This document shows positions 16,625 to 23,685 of a stretch of 64,000 bases of DNA, one piece after another; the stretch's first letter is position 1; each line of letters opens with the position of its first letter. This stretch comes from Streptomyces sp. NBC_00691 (GTDB lineage: Bacteria; Actinomycetota; Actinomycetes; Streptomycetales; Streptomycetaceae). The position numbers and the translations under genes were made by a program. Location of the stretch: contig NZ_CP109007.1 of the NCBI RefSeq assembly GCF_036226665.1, forward strand, positions 6,944,001-7,008,000, read 5' to 3'. The notes under the pieces are model-generated. The model saw only the letters and a list, made by a program, of their open reading frames with translations. It made no database searches and was not told the DNA's origin.

Positions 16625-16714
16625 GTGCGTCAGCCCGTACCCGCGGTCGCGTCCGTGCGTCAGCCCGTACCCGCGGTCGCGTCCGTGCGTCAGCCCGTGC
16701 TCGCGGTCGCGTCC
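16625..16714. repeat. Three tandem 30-bp repeats across the Rrf2 gene end
   Basis: Three copies of a 30-bp unit starting GTGCGTCAGCCCGTACCCGC; the third has two substitutions. The stop codon of the Rrf2 gene (16690-16692) falls inside the third copy as read on the plus strand, so the last codons of the protein (DATASTG) are made by the repeat and the other copies are downstream. Each 30-bp unit also encodes an open THGRDRGYGL decapeptide in another minus frame, which I regard as chance. Confidence 0.75.
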
Positions 16715-17190
16715 GTGCCGGCCGTCAGCCAGGTGCCGATTCCCGGGAGCGCCTCCGGGCCGCTCTCGTCCTCCACCGTCACGACCAGATCGGCGATCGT
16801 GGTGCCCGCGAGCGAGGCCCTCCACGCGGCTTCCGCGGCCCCCATCGCGCGGGCGATCGGGCAGGCCCTCGCGCACTTCTCGGGAGGGGTCGCCAGCGGT
16901 CCGCGCTGCCGGATCTCGGTGCAGACGAACGCCGGATCGGGCCCGTCGACGGCCTGCACGACGTCGAGCAGGGTGATCTCGGCGGCCTCCCGGGTCAGCA
17001 CGTATCCACCGGTCTTCCCCTGGACGGAGCGCACGAGACCGGCCCGGGACAGCGCCTGCATCTGCTTGGCCAGGTAGCTCGGCGACACGTCGTGCAACTG
17101 CGCGAGGCGGGCCGCCGGCACCGGCCGGCTCGCGGCCGTGAGCACCACACAGCAGTGGAGCGCCCACTCCACGCCACCGGACAGTTTCAT
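16690..17190 (-). CDS. Rrf2 family regulator with a cysteine triad
   Basis: 166-residue winged-helix regulator. The N-terminal MKLSGGVEWALHCCVVL and DVSPSYLAKQMQALSRAGLV helix-turn-helix and the wing SVQGKTGGYVLTREAAEI are classic Rrf2. Three cysteines (VCTEIRQRG... EKCARACPIA) sit where NsrR/IscR-type members bind an iron-sulfur cluster, so it probably senses redox or nitrosative stress. A further Cys pair (HCC) occurs at residues 12-14. The ATG at 17190 has GGGGAGG. It is divergent from an NmrA-like reductase with twin operators between them. The C-terminus is made by a tandem repeat. Confidence 0.85.
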   Translation of the reverse strand: MKLSGGVEWALHCCVVLTAASRPVPAARLAQLHDVSPSYLAKQMQALSRAGLVRSVQGKTGGYVLTREAAEITLLDVVQAVDGPDPAFVCTEIRQRGPLATPPEKCARACPIARAMGAAEAAWRASLAGTTIADLVVTVEDESGPEALPGIGTWLTAGTDATASTG

Positions 17191-17203
17191 GTCGCCTCCC
17201 CAA

Positions 17204-17255
17204 TTGACTCGGATAGATACTATCCGAGTATCATCTCGGACATCGGGTATCCGAG
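17204..17255. promoter_or_regulatory. Twin 21-bp Rrf2 operators over a divergent promoter
   Basis: Two dyads of equal length occur 27 bp apart: CTCGGATA-GATAC-TATCCGAG (17208-17228, perfect) and CTCGGA-N9-TCCGAG (17235-17255). A rightward TTGACT (17204-17209) and TATCAT (17229-17234) straddle the first site with 19-bp spacing. The arrangement lets the Rrf2 protein repress both its own gene and the reductase gene. Confidence 0.8.
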
Positions 17256-17300
17256 TTTGCGTCCCAGGGGCCCCGCCGGGCCCGCGAAGGAAGGCACACC

Positions 17301-18047
17301 ATGAAGATCACCGTCATCGGCGGCACCGGGCTCATCGGCTCCCAGGCCGTCACCCTGCTCCGGAAGGGCGGCCACGACGTGGTCGCCGCCTCCCTCTCCT
17401 CGGGGGTCGACCTGCTCACCGGCGCCGGCCTGGACGAGGCGCTCGCCGGCGCCCACGCGGTCGTCAACGTCAGCAACTCCCCGACCTTCGACGACGCGTC
17501 GCTCGACTTCTTCCGCACCACCGTCGGCAACCTGCTCGCCGCGGGCGGGCGCGCGGGCGTACGCCACCAGGTCGCGCTGTCGATCGTCGGCGTGGACCAG
17601 GTCCCCGACCTGGACTACTACCGCGCCAAGGTGCTCCAGGAGGACCTGCTGCGCGACGGCCCGACCCCGTACTCGATCGTCCGTGCCACCCAGTTCTTCG
17701 AGTTCATGGACGCCGTGATGTCCTGGACGGCGACCGACGGCGAGGTCCGCCTGCCGGCCACCCCGCTGCGGCCGATCGCGTCCGCGGACGTGGCCGCCGC
17801 CCTCGCCGACGTCGCCGTCGGGGAGCCGCTGGACGGCACGCTCGACGTGGCGGGGCCCGAGGTCCTCGCGCTGGACGAGATCGGCCGGATCACCCTGGCC
17901 GCCCGCGGTGACGGCCGTCCCGTCGTCGTCGACGACCGGGCCGGCATGTTCGCCGCCGTCCGCGGGGACGTCCTCACCCCCGGGCCCGGTGCGCGCCTGG
18001 CGCCCACCCGTTATCGCGACTGGCTGACCGCCTCCCTGGCCGGCTGA
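17301..18047 (+). CDS. NmrA-like NAD(P)-binding oxidoreductase
   Basis: Atypical SDR of 248 residues with an N-terminal dinucleotide site VIGGTGLIGSQAV and the NmrA/HSCARG-type fold. DYYRAKVLQEDLL holds the Tyr/Lys region, and PTPYSIVRATQFFEFM is the strand following it. Relatives act as quinone reductases or as NADPH sensors. The start ATG follows GAAGGA. It faces the Rrf2 regulator across two operators, so it is likely induced by redox-active compounds or NO. Substrate unknown. Confidence 0.8.
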   Translation: MKITVIGGTGLIGSQAVTLLRKGGHDVVAASLSSGVDLLTGAGLDEALAGAHAVVNVSNSPTFDDASLDFFRTTVGNLLAAGGRAGVRHQVALSIVGVDQVPDLDYYRAKVLQEDLLRDGPTPYSIVRATQFFEFMDAVMSWTATDGEVRLPATPLRPIASADVAAALADVAVGEPLDGTLDVAGPEVLALDEIGRITLAARGDGRPVVVDDRAGMFAAVRGDVLTPGPGARLAPTRYRDWLTASLAG

Positions 18048-18073
18048 CGGGCTCGCCGCCCGCCGCCCGCCGG

Positions 18074-18769
18074 TCAGCCGAAGACGACGGACACGCGGTC
18101 GAAGCCGAGGGCGTGGAGCAGCCCCTGGAGCATGCCGGTGGTGTTGCGTTCGGCCCGGGTCGTGAGGTCGCTCTCCCGGGCGGCCTCACCGATGTGCCGG
18201 GCGGCGAGGGACTGGACGGCGCGCTCGCTCGCGGGGTTGTCGGAGAACAGGTCGCCCAGCCGGTCGAGCAGGCCGCGCTGCTTGGACACCGCGTAGGACC
18301 GCTCGGGGTCGAGAGCGGGTTCGCCGAGCCGCGCGTGCGGCAGGCGGAGCGTCGCGGTGGTGCGGTCCTCGTCGACGGTGACGGCACCGGGGCCCAGGCC
18401 CGCGAAGTCGACGTACGCGCTGACGCTGCCGCCGGCCACGTACAGCGTGCGGGTGCCCCGGATGGCGTCCGGCAGGAACCGGGCGTCCTTCTCGAGGTCC
18501 ACGACGACCTGATAGGTGCCGAGGGCGCCTTCGTGGCGGTTCATGTCCTGGATGGACTTCAGGACCGCCGGGCCGGAGCGGTCCTTGGTCTCGGTCCCGA
18601 ACAGATCCGAGAGGCCCGGCAGCTGGAAGAGGCGACCGAGCAGGACCAGGATCAAGGTCATCGCCAGGGCCACCGCCAGGAGGGCGGTGGCGACGGTGGG
18701 CCACCGGCGGGACCCGCGTCCACGCCGCTGTGCCGCTTCGGTGGGAATGCTGTCCGTGTCGTTTCCCAT
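18074..18769 (-). CDS. DUF4230 membrane-anchored protein
   Basis: 231-residue protein with a short basic cytoplasmic start, one transmembrane helix (ATALLAVALAMTLILVLLG, residues 27-45) and an extracytoplasmic DUF4230 domain (AVLKSIQDMNRHEGALGTYQ, FLPDAIRGTRTLYVAGGSV). The family is widespread and of unknown function. The end converges with the reductase gene with 26 bp between. Single-gene unit. Confidence 0.8.
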   Translation of the reverse strand: MGNDTDSIPTEAAQRRGRGSRRWPTVATALLAVALAMTLILVLLGRLFQLPGLSDLFGTETKDRSGPAVLKSIQDMNRHEGALGTYQVVVDLEKDARFLPDAIRGTRTLYVAGGSVSAYVDFAGLGPGAVTVDEDRTTATLRLPHARLGEPALDPERSYAVSKQRGLLDRLGDLFSDNPASERAVQSLAARHIGEAARESDLTTRAERNTTGMLQGLLHALGFDRVSVVFG

Positions 18770-18971
18770 GAGGGGCTGTTGCCCTCGGGCGGGCCGTGCA
18801 TGCCCAACAAGCCGTGATTCGCCGATGGTTGGCGGCGGCTGGGGCTGATGCGCCGAGGGTGGCGGAAGCGGGGCCGACGCCCCCGATCCGCCGGTGGGGC
18901 CGGCGGATCGAGGGACCGGCGTATCGAAGGGCCGGTGCTTCCATGGGACGGTCTCTCGGCCCCGGGCGGAG

Positions 18972-20186
18972 CTAGTTGAACGGGTCCAGCGTCACGTACG
19001 CCTGCTGCGGGTTGCCGTCGTGCACCAGGGCCTCGTGCGCGCCGACGTCGTCGAAGGCGAAGCCGTACGCCTTGCCGTCGGCCATCTGGGCGTGGATCTT
19101 GCGGGAGTAGTGGTTGGTCACCGCGTCCTTGTAGAAGTCGGCCGACGAGGTGTCCGGCTGGTTGGGGTTCGTCAGCAGGGTGGAGCGGTTGTAACCCGCG
19201 CAGAGCGTACGGGAGATGGGCCCGCGCACCTGGTCGTTGGGGGCGTCGAGGTGCTTGTAGCAGCCGAAGACGCTGTCGGAGTCGGGCTTCTGGAAGGACG
19301 TCACCACGGCGCCCGAGGAGTTGGTGAAGTTCATGACGTTGCCGGAGACCCGGCCGAAGTACTTCACCGAGGGCTGGTTCGCGAACGGCGTCACGGTCAG
19401 GGTCGACGAGGCGTACTTGCTCCACACGCGGTTGATGTAGTCGTTCATCACCCCCGCGGGCAGTGCGCCGGCCTCGATGCCGTGGCCCGGGGCCAGGGCG
19501 CGCAGCACGGTGCCGTCGGCGCGGGTCTGGATGAGGTTGGCCCAGCCGCCGGGCTGGCCGCGCAGGGCGTCGTAGAAGCCCCGGTAGCCGCCGGGCTTGA
19601 GGTGGCCCGTGTTCGCGACCGTGCCGTCGGGGCGCTTCACGCCGACGGCGTAGGGTGCCGAGACCATGTCGACCTGAGTGCTGTTGATCCAGAGGCCCGC
19701 GTCGTTGAGCGTGTACTCGGACCAGTTGAACAGGATGTTCCTGTTGGGGTCGCTCGGGTTCTGGACCGCGGGCTGTACGAGCCCGCCCGTGGCCACCTTG
19801 AACACCAGCTTCTGTCCGTAGCTGAAGTAGATCCGGCCGGAGAACTTCGGCAGCCGGATCGTCATCGATCCGCCGTTGGCGGGGCCGGCGATGGCGGCGT
19901 CCGGCGCGGGAACGGGGACGGAGCCGCCGGCGGGCCAGGGGTGGAAGGTGCCGTTGGCGTCGGCCCAGCCCTGGCGGCCGGTCGAGAGCTCGGTCCCGAG
20001 GTTGTAGACGTAGACCTGGTCGCCGCGGCCGGAGTTGTTCGTGAAGGTGAGCGGGATGGTCGCGGGGACGGCGGCCTGGACGGTGCCGGACGGGCCGGCG
20101 ACGGTGACGACGGTGCCGATCGACGCGGCGGCGGCCAGGGTGACGAGTGCGGCGCGGCTGTGCCTGCGCCTGCGGTGTGCGGACAC
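18972..20186 (-). CDS. Secreted GH64 beta-1,3-glucanase
   Basis: Exported glycoside hydrolase of 404 residues, a thaumatin-like-fold family that releases laminaripentaose from beta-1,3-glucan such as fungal wall or curdlan. The signal peptide is RRRRHSRAALVTLAAAASIG. The catalytic domain shows FTNNSGRGDQVYVYNLG at its start. The ILFNWSEYTL and NSTQVDMVS segments match the Glu and Asp catalytic residues of the Streptomyces matensis enzyme. CYKHLDAPND and AGYNRSTLL follow. The GTG start at 20186 has GAGGAG. No separate carbohydrate-binding module. A LacI-type palindrome upstream suggests sugar induction. Confidence 0.9.
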   Translation of the reverse strand: MSAHRRRRHSRAALVTLAAAASIGTVVTVAGPSGTVQAAVPATIPLTFTNNSGRGDQVYVYNLGTELSTGRQGWADANGTFHPWPAGGSVPVPAPDAAIAGPANGGSMTIRLPKFSGRIYFSYGQKLVFKVATGGLVQPAVQNPSDPNRNILFNWSEYTLNDAGLWINSTQVDMVSAPYAVGVKRPDGTVANTGHLKPGGYRGFYDALRGQPGGWANLIQTRADGTVLRALAPGHGIEAGALPAGVMNDYINRVWSKYASSTLTVTPFANQPSVKYFGRVSGNVMNFTNSSGAVVTSFQKPDSDSVFGCYKHLDAPNDQVRGPISRTLCAGYNRSTLLTNPNQPDTSSADFYKDAVTNHYSRKIHAQMADGKAYGFAFDDVGAHEALVHDGNPQQAYVTLDPFN

Positions 20187-20204
20187 GTGGGGCTCCTCGG
20201 AGGT

Positions 20205-20250
20205 GGGGACTCCGTGTGGGGGGAATCCGTGGGTGGGGAATCCGTGGGTG
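20205..20250. repeat. 15-bp G-rich repeats in the GH64 leader
   Basis: Two perfect copies of GGGAATCCGTGGGTG (20221-20235 and 20236-20250) follow a diverged copy at 20205-20219. They lie in the 5' untranslated region of the glucanase gene. A similar GGGGAATCCG tract occurs at 31916-31960. Confidence 0.65.
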
Positions 20251-20277
20251 GGGTCTCGCGTCGGGGGGGGCTTGTTC

Positions 20278-20291
20278 TGAGAGCGCTCTCA
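20278..20291. promoter_or_regulatory. LacI-family operator upstream of GH64
   Basis: TGAGAGCGCTCTCA is a perfect 14-bp palindrome of the type bound by actinobacterial LacI sugar repressors; the CebR box of Streptomyces is TGGGAGCGCTCCCA. It lies 92 bp upstream of the GH64 start, consistent with repression relieved by a glucan oligosaccharide. No LacI gene lies in the window. Confidence 0.7.
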
Positions 20292-20469
20292 AGAATGGTG
20301 AGGGTGAGATGGACCTGTCAATGGTTGGGGGTGGGGTGGCGCGGGATTCGCGGCCGCCGATCGGCTCAGGCGCGGCGCGCCTCGGCCGCGTGGGCGATGG
20401 TCCGTGGAGGATCGACGGGGGGTGGCGGTGGTGGCGGTGTCCGGGTGGCCGGCGACGCTCCCGGGCCGC

Positions 20470-20541
20470 CCCCGGACCGATCCAGTGCCCCGGACCGATC
20501 CAGCGCCCCGGACCGATCCGAGGCCCCGAACCGATCCGACG
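20470..20541. repeat. Four tandem 18-bp repeats
   Basis: Four consecutive copies of CCCCGGACCGATCCAGNG with increasing divergence. The tract lies between the GH64 promoter region and the 32-codon ORF at 20581. The rest of this 394-bp gap (20187-20580) holds the GH64 leader and its operator. Confidence 0.75.
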
Positions 20542-20580
20542 CCGCTCGGAACCGCCCCATCGCCTGGAGAGATCCGGTCA

Positions 20581-20678
20581 TGACACTGTTCGAGGATCCG
20601 CTGTTCCCGCGCCTTGCCGGCCGGGCGCCCGCTCGCGTCGAGGCCCACGCCCGCCCCGTCGCTCCGGCGGCGGCGTGA
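20581..20678 (+). CDS. 32-codon ORF translationally coupled to a methyltransferase
   Basis: Encodes MTLFEDPLFP followed by an Arg/Ala/Pro-rich tail of 22 residues. The ATG has GGAGA about 9 nt upstream. Its TGA overlaps the GTG start of the methyltransferase (GTGA at 20675-20678), so it could act as a leader peptide coupling translation or as a small substrate peptide. No cysteine is present. Its being translated is plausible but unproved; it might instead be a chance frame. Confidence 0.4.
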
Positions 20679-21499
20679 CCGCCGCCGCGCGCGGGGGCGC
20701 GCCGGGCGAAGGCCGTTACGGTGAGGCCGTGTTCCCTCCCGGACGGGCGGGCGAGGGTGAGCGCATCGACTACGGTGCTCTGGCCTACGACGACATCACC
20801 ATGGCGCGTTTCCGGGCGCTCGGGGTCGGTCCGGGGTGGCGGTGCCTCGATGTGGGAGCCGGGACGGGCACCGTGTCCCGTCGGCTGCTCGACGAGGCCG
20901 GGGTGACGGGCGTGCTCGCCGTGGACCGCGACGTACGGTTCCTCGTCGAGCGCCCTGTGACCGGCCTCGACGTCATCGAGGCCGACGTCACCGATCCGGA
21001 CTTCGACCCCGGGCGGTTCCGGCTCGTCCACGCGCGCTTCGTCCTGATGCACCTCCCCGAGCACGACCGCGTGATCCGCAGACTCGCCGAACTCGTCGAA
21101 CCCGGAGGCGTGTTGGTGCTCAGCGACGCGGTGGACCTCACGAGCGAGCGGGCGCCCGGCACTCCGTACAGCACGGTGATGCGGGCGATGTGGCAGGCCC
21201 TGAGGGAGACCATCGGTACGGACGTCACCTGGGTGCCGTCGTATCCGCGGCTGCTCCGCGGCGCGGGCCTCATGCCCGTCGCCGCCGAGATCCATGTGCC
21301 GCCCCTGCTGGCGGGAAGCCCGATCAGCCGCTTCTGGGCGGACACCTGGGAGCGGAGCAGGGAACCGATGCGGGCGACGGGCCTGGTCGACGACGAGGCC
21401 GTCGACGCGGCGATCCGGTACCTCGCCTCCGACGAATGCGCCGCGCTGTCGGCGGGCATGCTCACGGCCTGGGGCCGGAAGCCGGGGGAGAGCCGGTAG
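20675..21499 (+). CDS. Class I SAM-dependent methyltransferase
   Basis: Methyltransferase of about 274 residues if the coupled GTG at 20675 is used. The SAM-binding motif I is CLDVGAGTGTVSRRL, the acidic residue ending strand 2 is in VLAVDRDVRF, VIEADVTDP supplies the adenine-contacting Asp, and FVLMHLPEHD and LVEPGGVLVLSD are motifs IV and post-III. The acceptor is unknown; the fold resembles UbiE/menaquinone-type and natural-product enzymes. The N-terminal 20 residues are low-complexity, so a later GTG at 20729 is also possible. Downstream is a hairpin between convergent genes. Confidence 0.75.
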   Translation: MTAAARGGAPGEGRYGEAVFPPGRAGEGERIDYGALAYDDITMARFRALGVGPGWRCLDVGAGTGTVSRRLLDEAGVTGVLAVDRDVRFLVERPVTGLDVIEADVTDPDFDPGRFRLVHARFVLMHLPEHDRVIRRLAELVEPGGVLVLSDAVDLTSERAPGTPYSTVMRAMWQALRETIGTDVTWVPSYPRLLRGAGLMPVAAEIHVPPLLAGSPISRFWADTWERSREPMRATGLVDDEAVDAAIRYLASDECAALSAGMLTAWGRKPGESR

Positions 21500-21562
21500 C
21501 CGTCGCGGAAGCCCTGCGGAGCCCGACGGAGTTCGACGGAGCCCGGGGCCCGGTGGTCCCGG

Positions 21563-21581
21563 CCGGACCGGGGCGGTCCGG
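21563..21581. terminator. Hairpin between convergent genes
   Basis: CCGGACC (21563-21569) and GGTCCGG (21575-21581) give a perfect 7-bp stem with a 5-nt loop between the methyltransferase stop and the stop of the small gene on the other strand. Confidence 0.5.
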
Positions 21582-21607
21582 GTCCGCCGCGCGGGCGGCC
21601 GGGGCGG

Positions 21608-21907
21608 TCACCCGCCGGGGGTGATCGCGTCCAGGCCCTTGGCCATGTCCTCGGGGTTCATGACCGGCGAGTAGTGGATCTTGGCGTGGAGCTTGAGGAA
21701 GAAGGGCTCCGAGATCTTCGGCATCTGGGACGGATCGGCCATGTCGAAGAAGAGATAGCCGGTCCGGCAGCCGTTCTCGACGGTGAAGTAGGCCGCCTCG
21801 GGGTGGATCTCCCGGAGGGCCTCCTCCATGATCTCTCGCAGCGTGCCCGCTCGGATGGCTTCGTTCGAGGCCGGGGTGTCCATCTGTACCTTCAGGAGCA
21901 TGCGCAT
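21608..21907 (-). CDS. Small conserved alpha/beta protein (DUF3303-like)
   Basis: 99-residue protein without a known activity. The pattern LLKVQMDTPASNEAIRAG, AAYFTVENGCRTGYLFFDM and FFLKLHAKIHYSPVM suggests a beta-alpha-beta dimeric barrel like those of the DUF3303/YCII group. The ATG at 21907 is used; a second ATG two codons later is possible. Upstream 195 bp before the next gene show nothing recognisable. Confidence 0.6.
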   Translation of the reverse strand: MRMLLKVQMDTPASNEAIRAGTLREIMEEALREIHPEAAYFTVENGCRTGYLFFDMADPSQMPKISEPFFLKLHAKIHYSPVMNPEDMAKGLDAITPGG

Positions 21908-22102
21908 GATGTCGCTGCCTCTCCTGCCCGGGCGGGCGCTCCGCCCTCGACACCCGGACGTGCTCAGTTCAAGCCTCCTCCTTCCCTTCCGCGGGGACCA
22001 CTCGACGGACGGGGGACGCGGGTCGGGGCCGGTGGAGCGCCCGCCCGGGCCCGCCGCCTCGCAGGTGAACGCCGAAGTCCTGGAGGCCCCCCGTACCCGG
22101 GG

Positions 22103-23581
22103 TCACGCCGGGGGCCGGACGGACGCACGGGCCCCATGGTCGTCTCCGCGTCCCTGTGCGCGGTCCGGGCCGTGGCCGCCACGAGCCGGGCCACCGCCCT
22201 CGCGGAGCCGCCCCCGTGCCCATGCCCCGCCCAGCGCACCGAGCGTCGCCGCCGCGTACGCGGCCGTGGCCGCGTCGCCGCCCACCAGGTAGGCGACCGC
22301 TCCGGCGAGTGCGACGCCGAGCCACTCCCACCGGCCGTCGAGCGCCACCAGGGCGACCAGGAGCAGGGCGTACCAGGAGTAGCCGGGGGTGAGCAGGAGG
22401 AAGGCCGTGCCCGTGGTCAGCAGGGCGCCGCGCCAGGGTCGCCCGGGGTCGCCGCGCCACCAGACCGCCACCGAGACAGCCGTCATCACGAGCGCCACGA
22501 CCGGGAGCGCCCACGTGTCCGGCAGGACGAGCCGGAGCAGCAGGTACCGTCCGCCCGCGCCCGCGTCGTCGTACCCCTCCTCCTGCGCGTAGCCGCCCAG
22601 ATACCCGAGGACGGAGCCCTCGGACAGCAGGACGTACGGCAGGTACAGCGCTCCGACCGTGGTCACCACCGGTACGAGCACCGCCAGGGCCGTACGCGGC
22701 CGCCGCACGCCGGACAGCGCGCCGGGCAGCAGCACGGCGGGCAGCAGTTTCGCGGAGATCGCGAGGCCGAGCAGCACACCGCCGGTGACACGGCGGCGCG
22801 CCACGACGAGGAGCGCGGCCACCGAGAGGAGGACGGCGAGGACGTCGACATGGGCGTTGTCGACGGCCTCGACGGGGACGGCCGGGCACCAGGCCCAGAG
22901 AGCGGCCCCGCGAGGGTCGCCCCGGCGGCGCAGGGCCAGGACCAGCATGCCGGTGACGGCCAGGGAGAGCAGGGCGGCGCCTGTCTGGAGGCCCTTGTGG
23001 CGGACGTCCGGCGGAGAGAGGGCGTGGACCAGGAGGAACCAGGCCTCGGCGGTGGGTGGGTAGATGGTGTGGACGGTGGGGCGGTTGATACGGGTGCAGC
23101 CGCCGTCGCCGAGGGGGGAGAGGTCGGCCACTTCGCCGGAGCCGGACCCTGTTCCCGTGCCCGTGCCCGCCCCCGTGCCGTTCGTGCCGGTCCGCCCGCA
23201 CGTCGTGCCGTCCGGGAACAGCCATCCGTCACGCAGACCGACGAGCGCCGGGTCGGCGGGTGCGTGGTCGTACGGCGAGATGCCGGCGGCCTGCACCCGG
23301 CCGTCCCACGCGTACCGGTACGCGTCCGTGCTCGTACGCGGTGCCGCCACGAGCCCGGTGGCGGTGACCGCGACCGCCCCGGCGAGGATCAGCGGGACCA
23401 CCGCCCGGGCGGGCGCGTGGCGCAGGGCGACGACGGCGGCCGCGAACAGCGCCCAGGCCACCGCGTATCCGGCGAGGAAGCCGCCGCCGCGCGCGTCCCC
23501 GTCGAGCAGGACGACGAGCGCGGCGGTGAGGGCGAGGAGCGGCAGCGCGGTGAGGACGACGGCGTGGTGGGTGCGGGGCAT
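22103..23581 (-). CDS. GT87-type polyprenyl-phosphate-mannose glycosyltransferase
   Basis: Polytopic membrane glycosyltransferase of 492 residues with about ten hydrophobic segments, of the GT87/DUF2029 family that uses polyprenyl-phosphate mannose on the outer face of the membrane. The catalytic-loop region includes DAYRYAWDGRVQAAGISPYD after the first helices, then IYPPTAEAWFLLVHAL and DNAHVDVLAVLL. A Gly/Thr repeat (GTGAGTGTGTGSGSG) and two cysteines in the exoplasmic loop are unusual. Divergent from the molybdopterin oxidoreductase with 104 bp between. Confidence 0.8.
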   Translation of the reverse strand: MPRTHHAVVLTALPLLALTAALVVLLDGDARGGGFLAGYAVAWALFAAAVVALRHAPARAVVPLILAGAVAVTATGLVAAPRTSTDAYRYAWDGRVQAAGISPYDHAPADPALVGLRDGWLFPDGTTCGRTGTNGTGAGTGTGTGSGSGEVADLSPLGDGGCTRINRPTVHTIYPPTAEAWFLLVHALSPPDVRHKGLQTGAALLSLAVTGMLVLALRRRGDPRGAALWAWCPAVPVEAVDNAHVDVLAVLLSVAALLVVARRRVTGGVLLGLAISAKLLPAVLLPGALSGVRRPRTALAVLVPVVTTVGALYLPYVLLSEGSVLGYLGGYAQEEGYDDAGAGGRYLLLRLVLPDTWALPVVALVMTAVSVAVWWRGDPGRPWRGALLTTGTAFLLLTPGYSWYALLLVALVALDGRWEWLGVALAGAVAYLVGGDAATAAYAAATLGALGGAWARGRLREGGGPARGGHGPDRAQGRGDDHGARASVRPPA

Positions 23582-23638
23582 GGGCGCAGCCTGGCAGCGC
23601 CGTCGGTCCGTGTGGGGGCGACCCGTCGGGGCGTTCGG

Positions 23639-23652
23639 GTTTCGTAAGGTGT
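23639..23652 (+). promoter_or_regulatory. 14-bp element shared with the GT2/response-regulator promoter
   Basis: GTTTCGTAAGGTGT lies 34 bp before the oxidoreductase ATG. It matches the minus-strand element at 27468-27481 in 13 of 14 positions. Both occur at operon fronts of the same locus, which also encodes a two-component system, so it is a candidate regulator box or a specialised promoter element. Confidence 0.45.
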
Positions 23653-23685
23653 CGGAGCCTCCACGCGGGCGCGTGCGGCGGTGTC

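Noticed and set aside
16541..17203. 220-residue minus-strand frame overlapping the Rrf2 gene, with THGRDRGYGL repeats
   Set aside because: The Rrf2 frame has all family motifs and a ribosome site; the repeats in the other frame come from the 30-bp DNA repeats.
16625..20541. CRISPR-like arrays at the 30-bp and 18-bp tandem repeats
   Set aside because: The units abut without unique spacers, and no cas gene is present.
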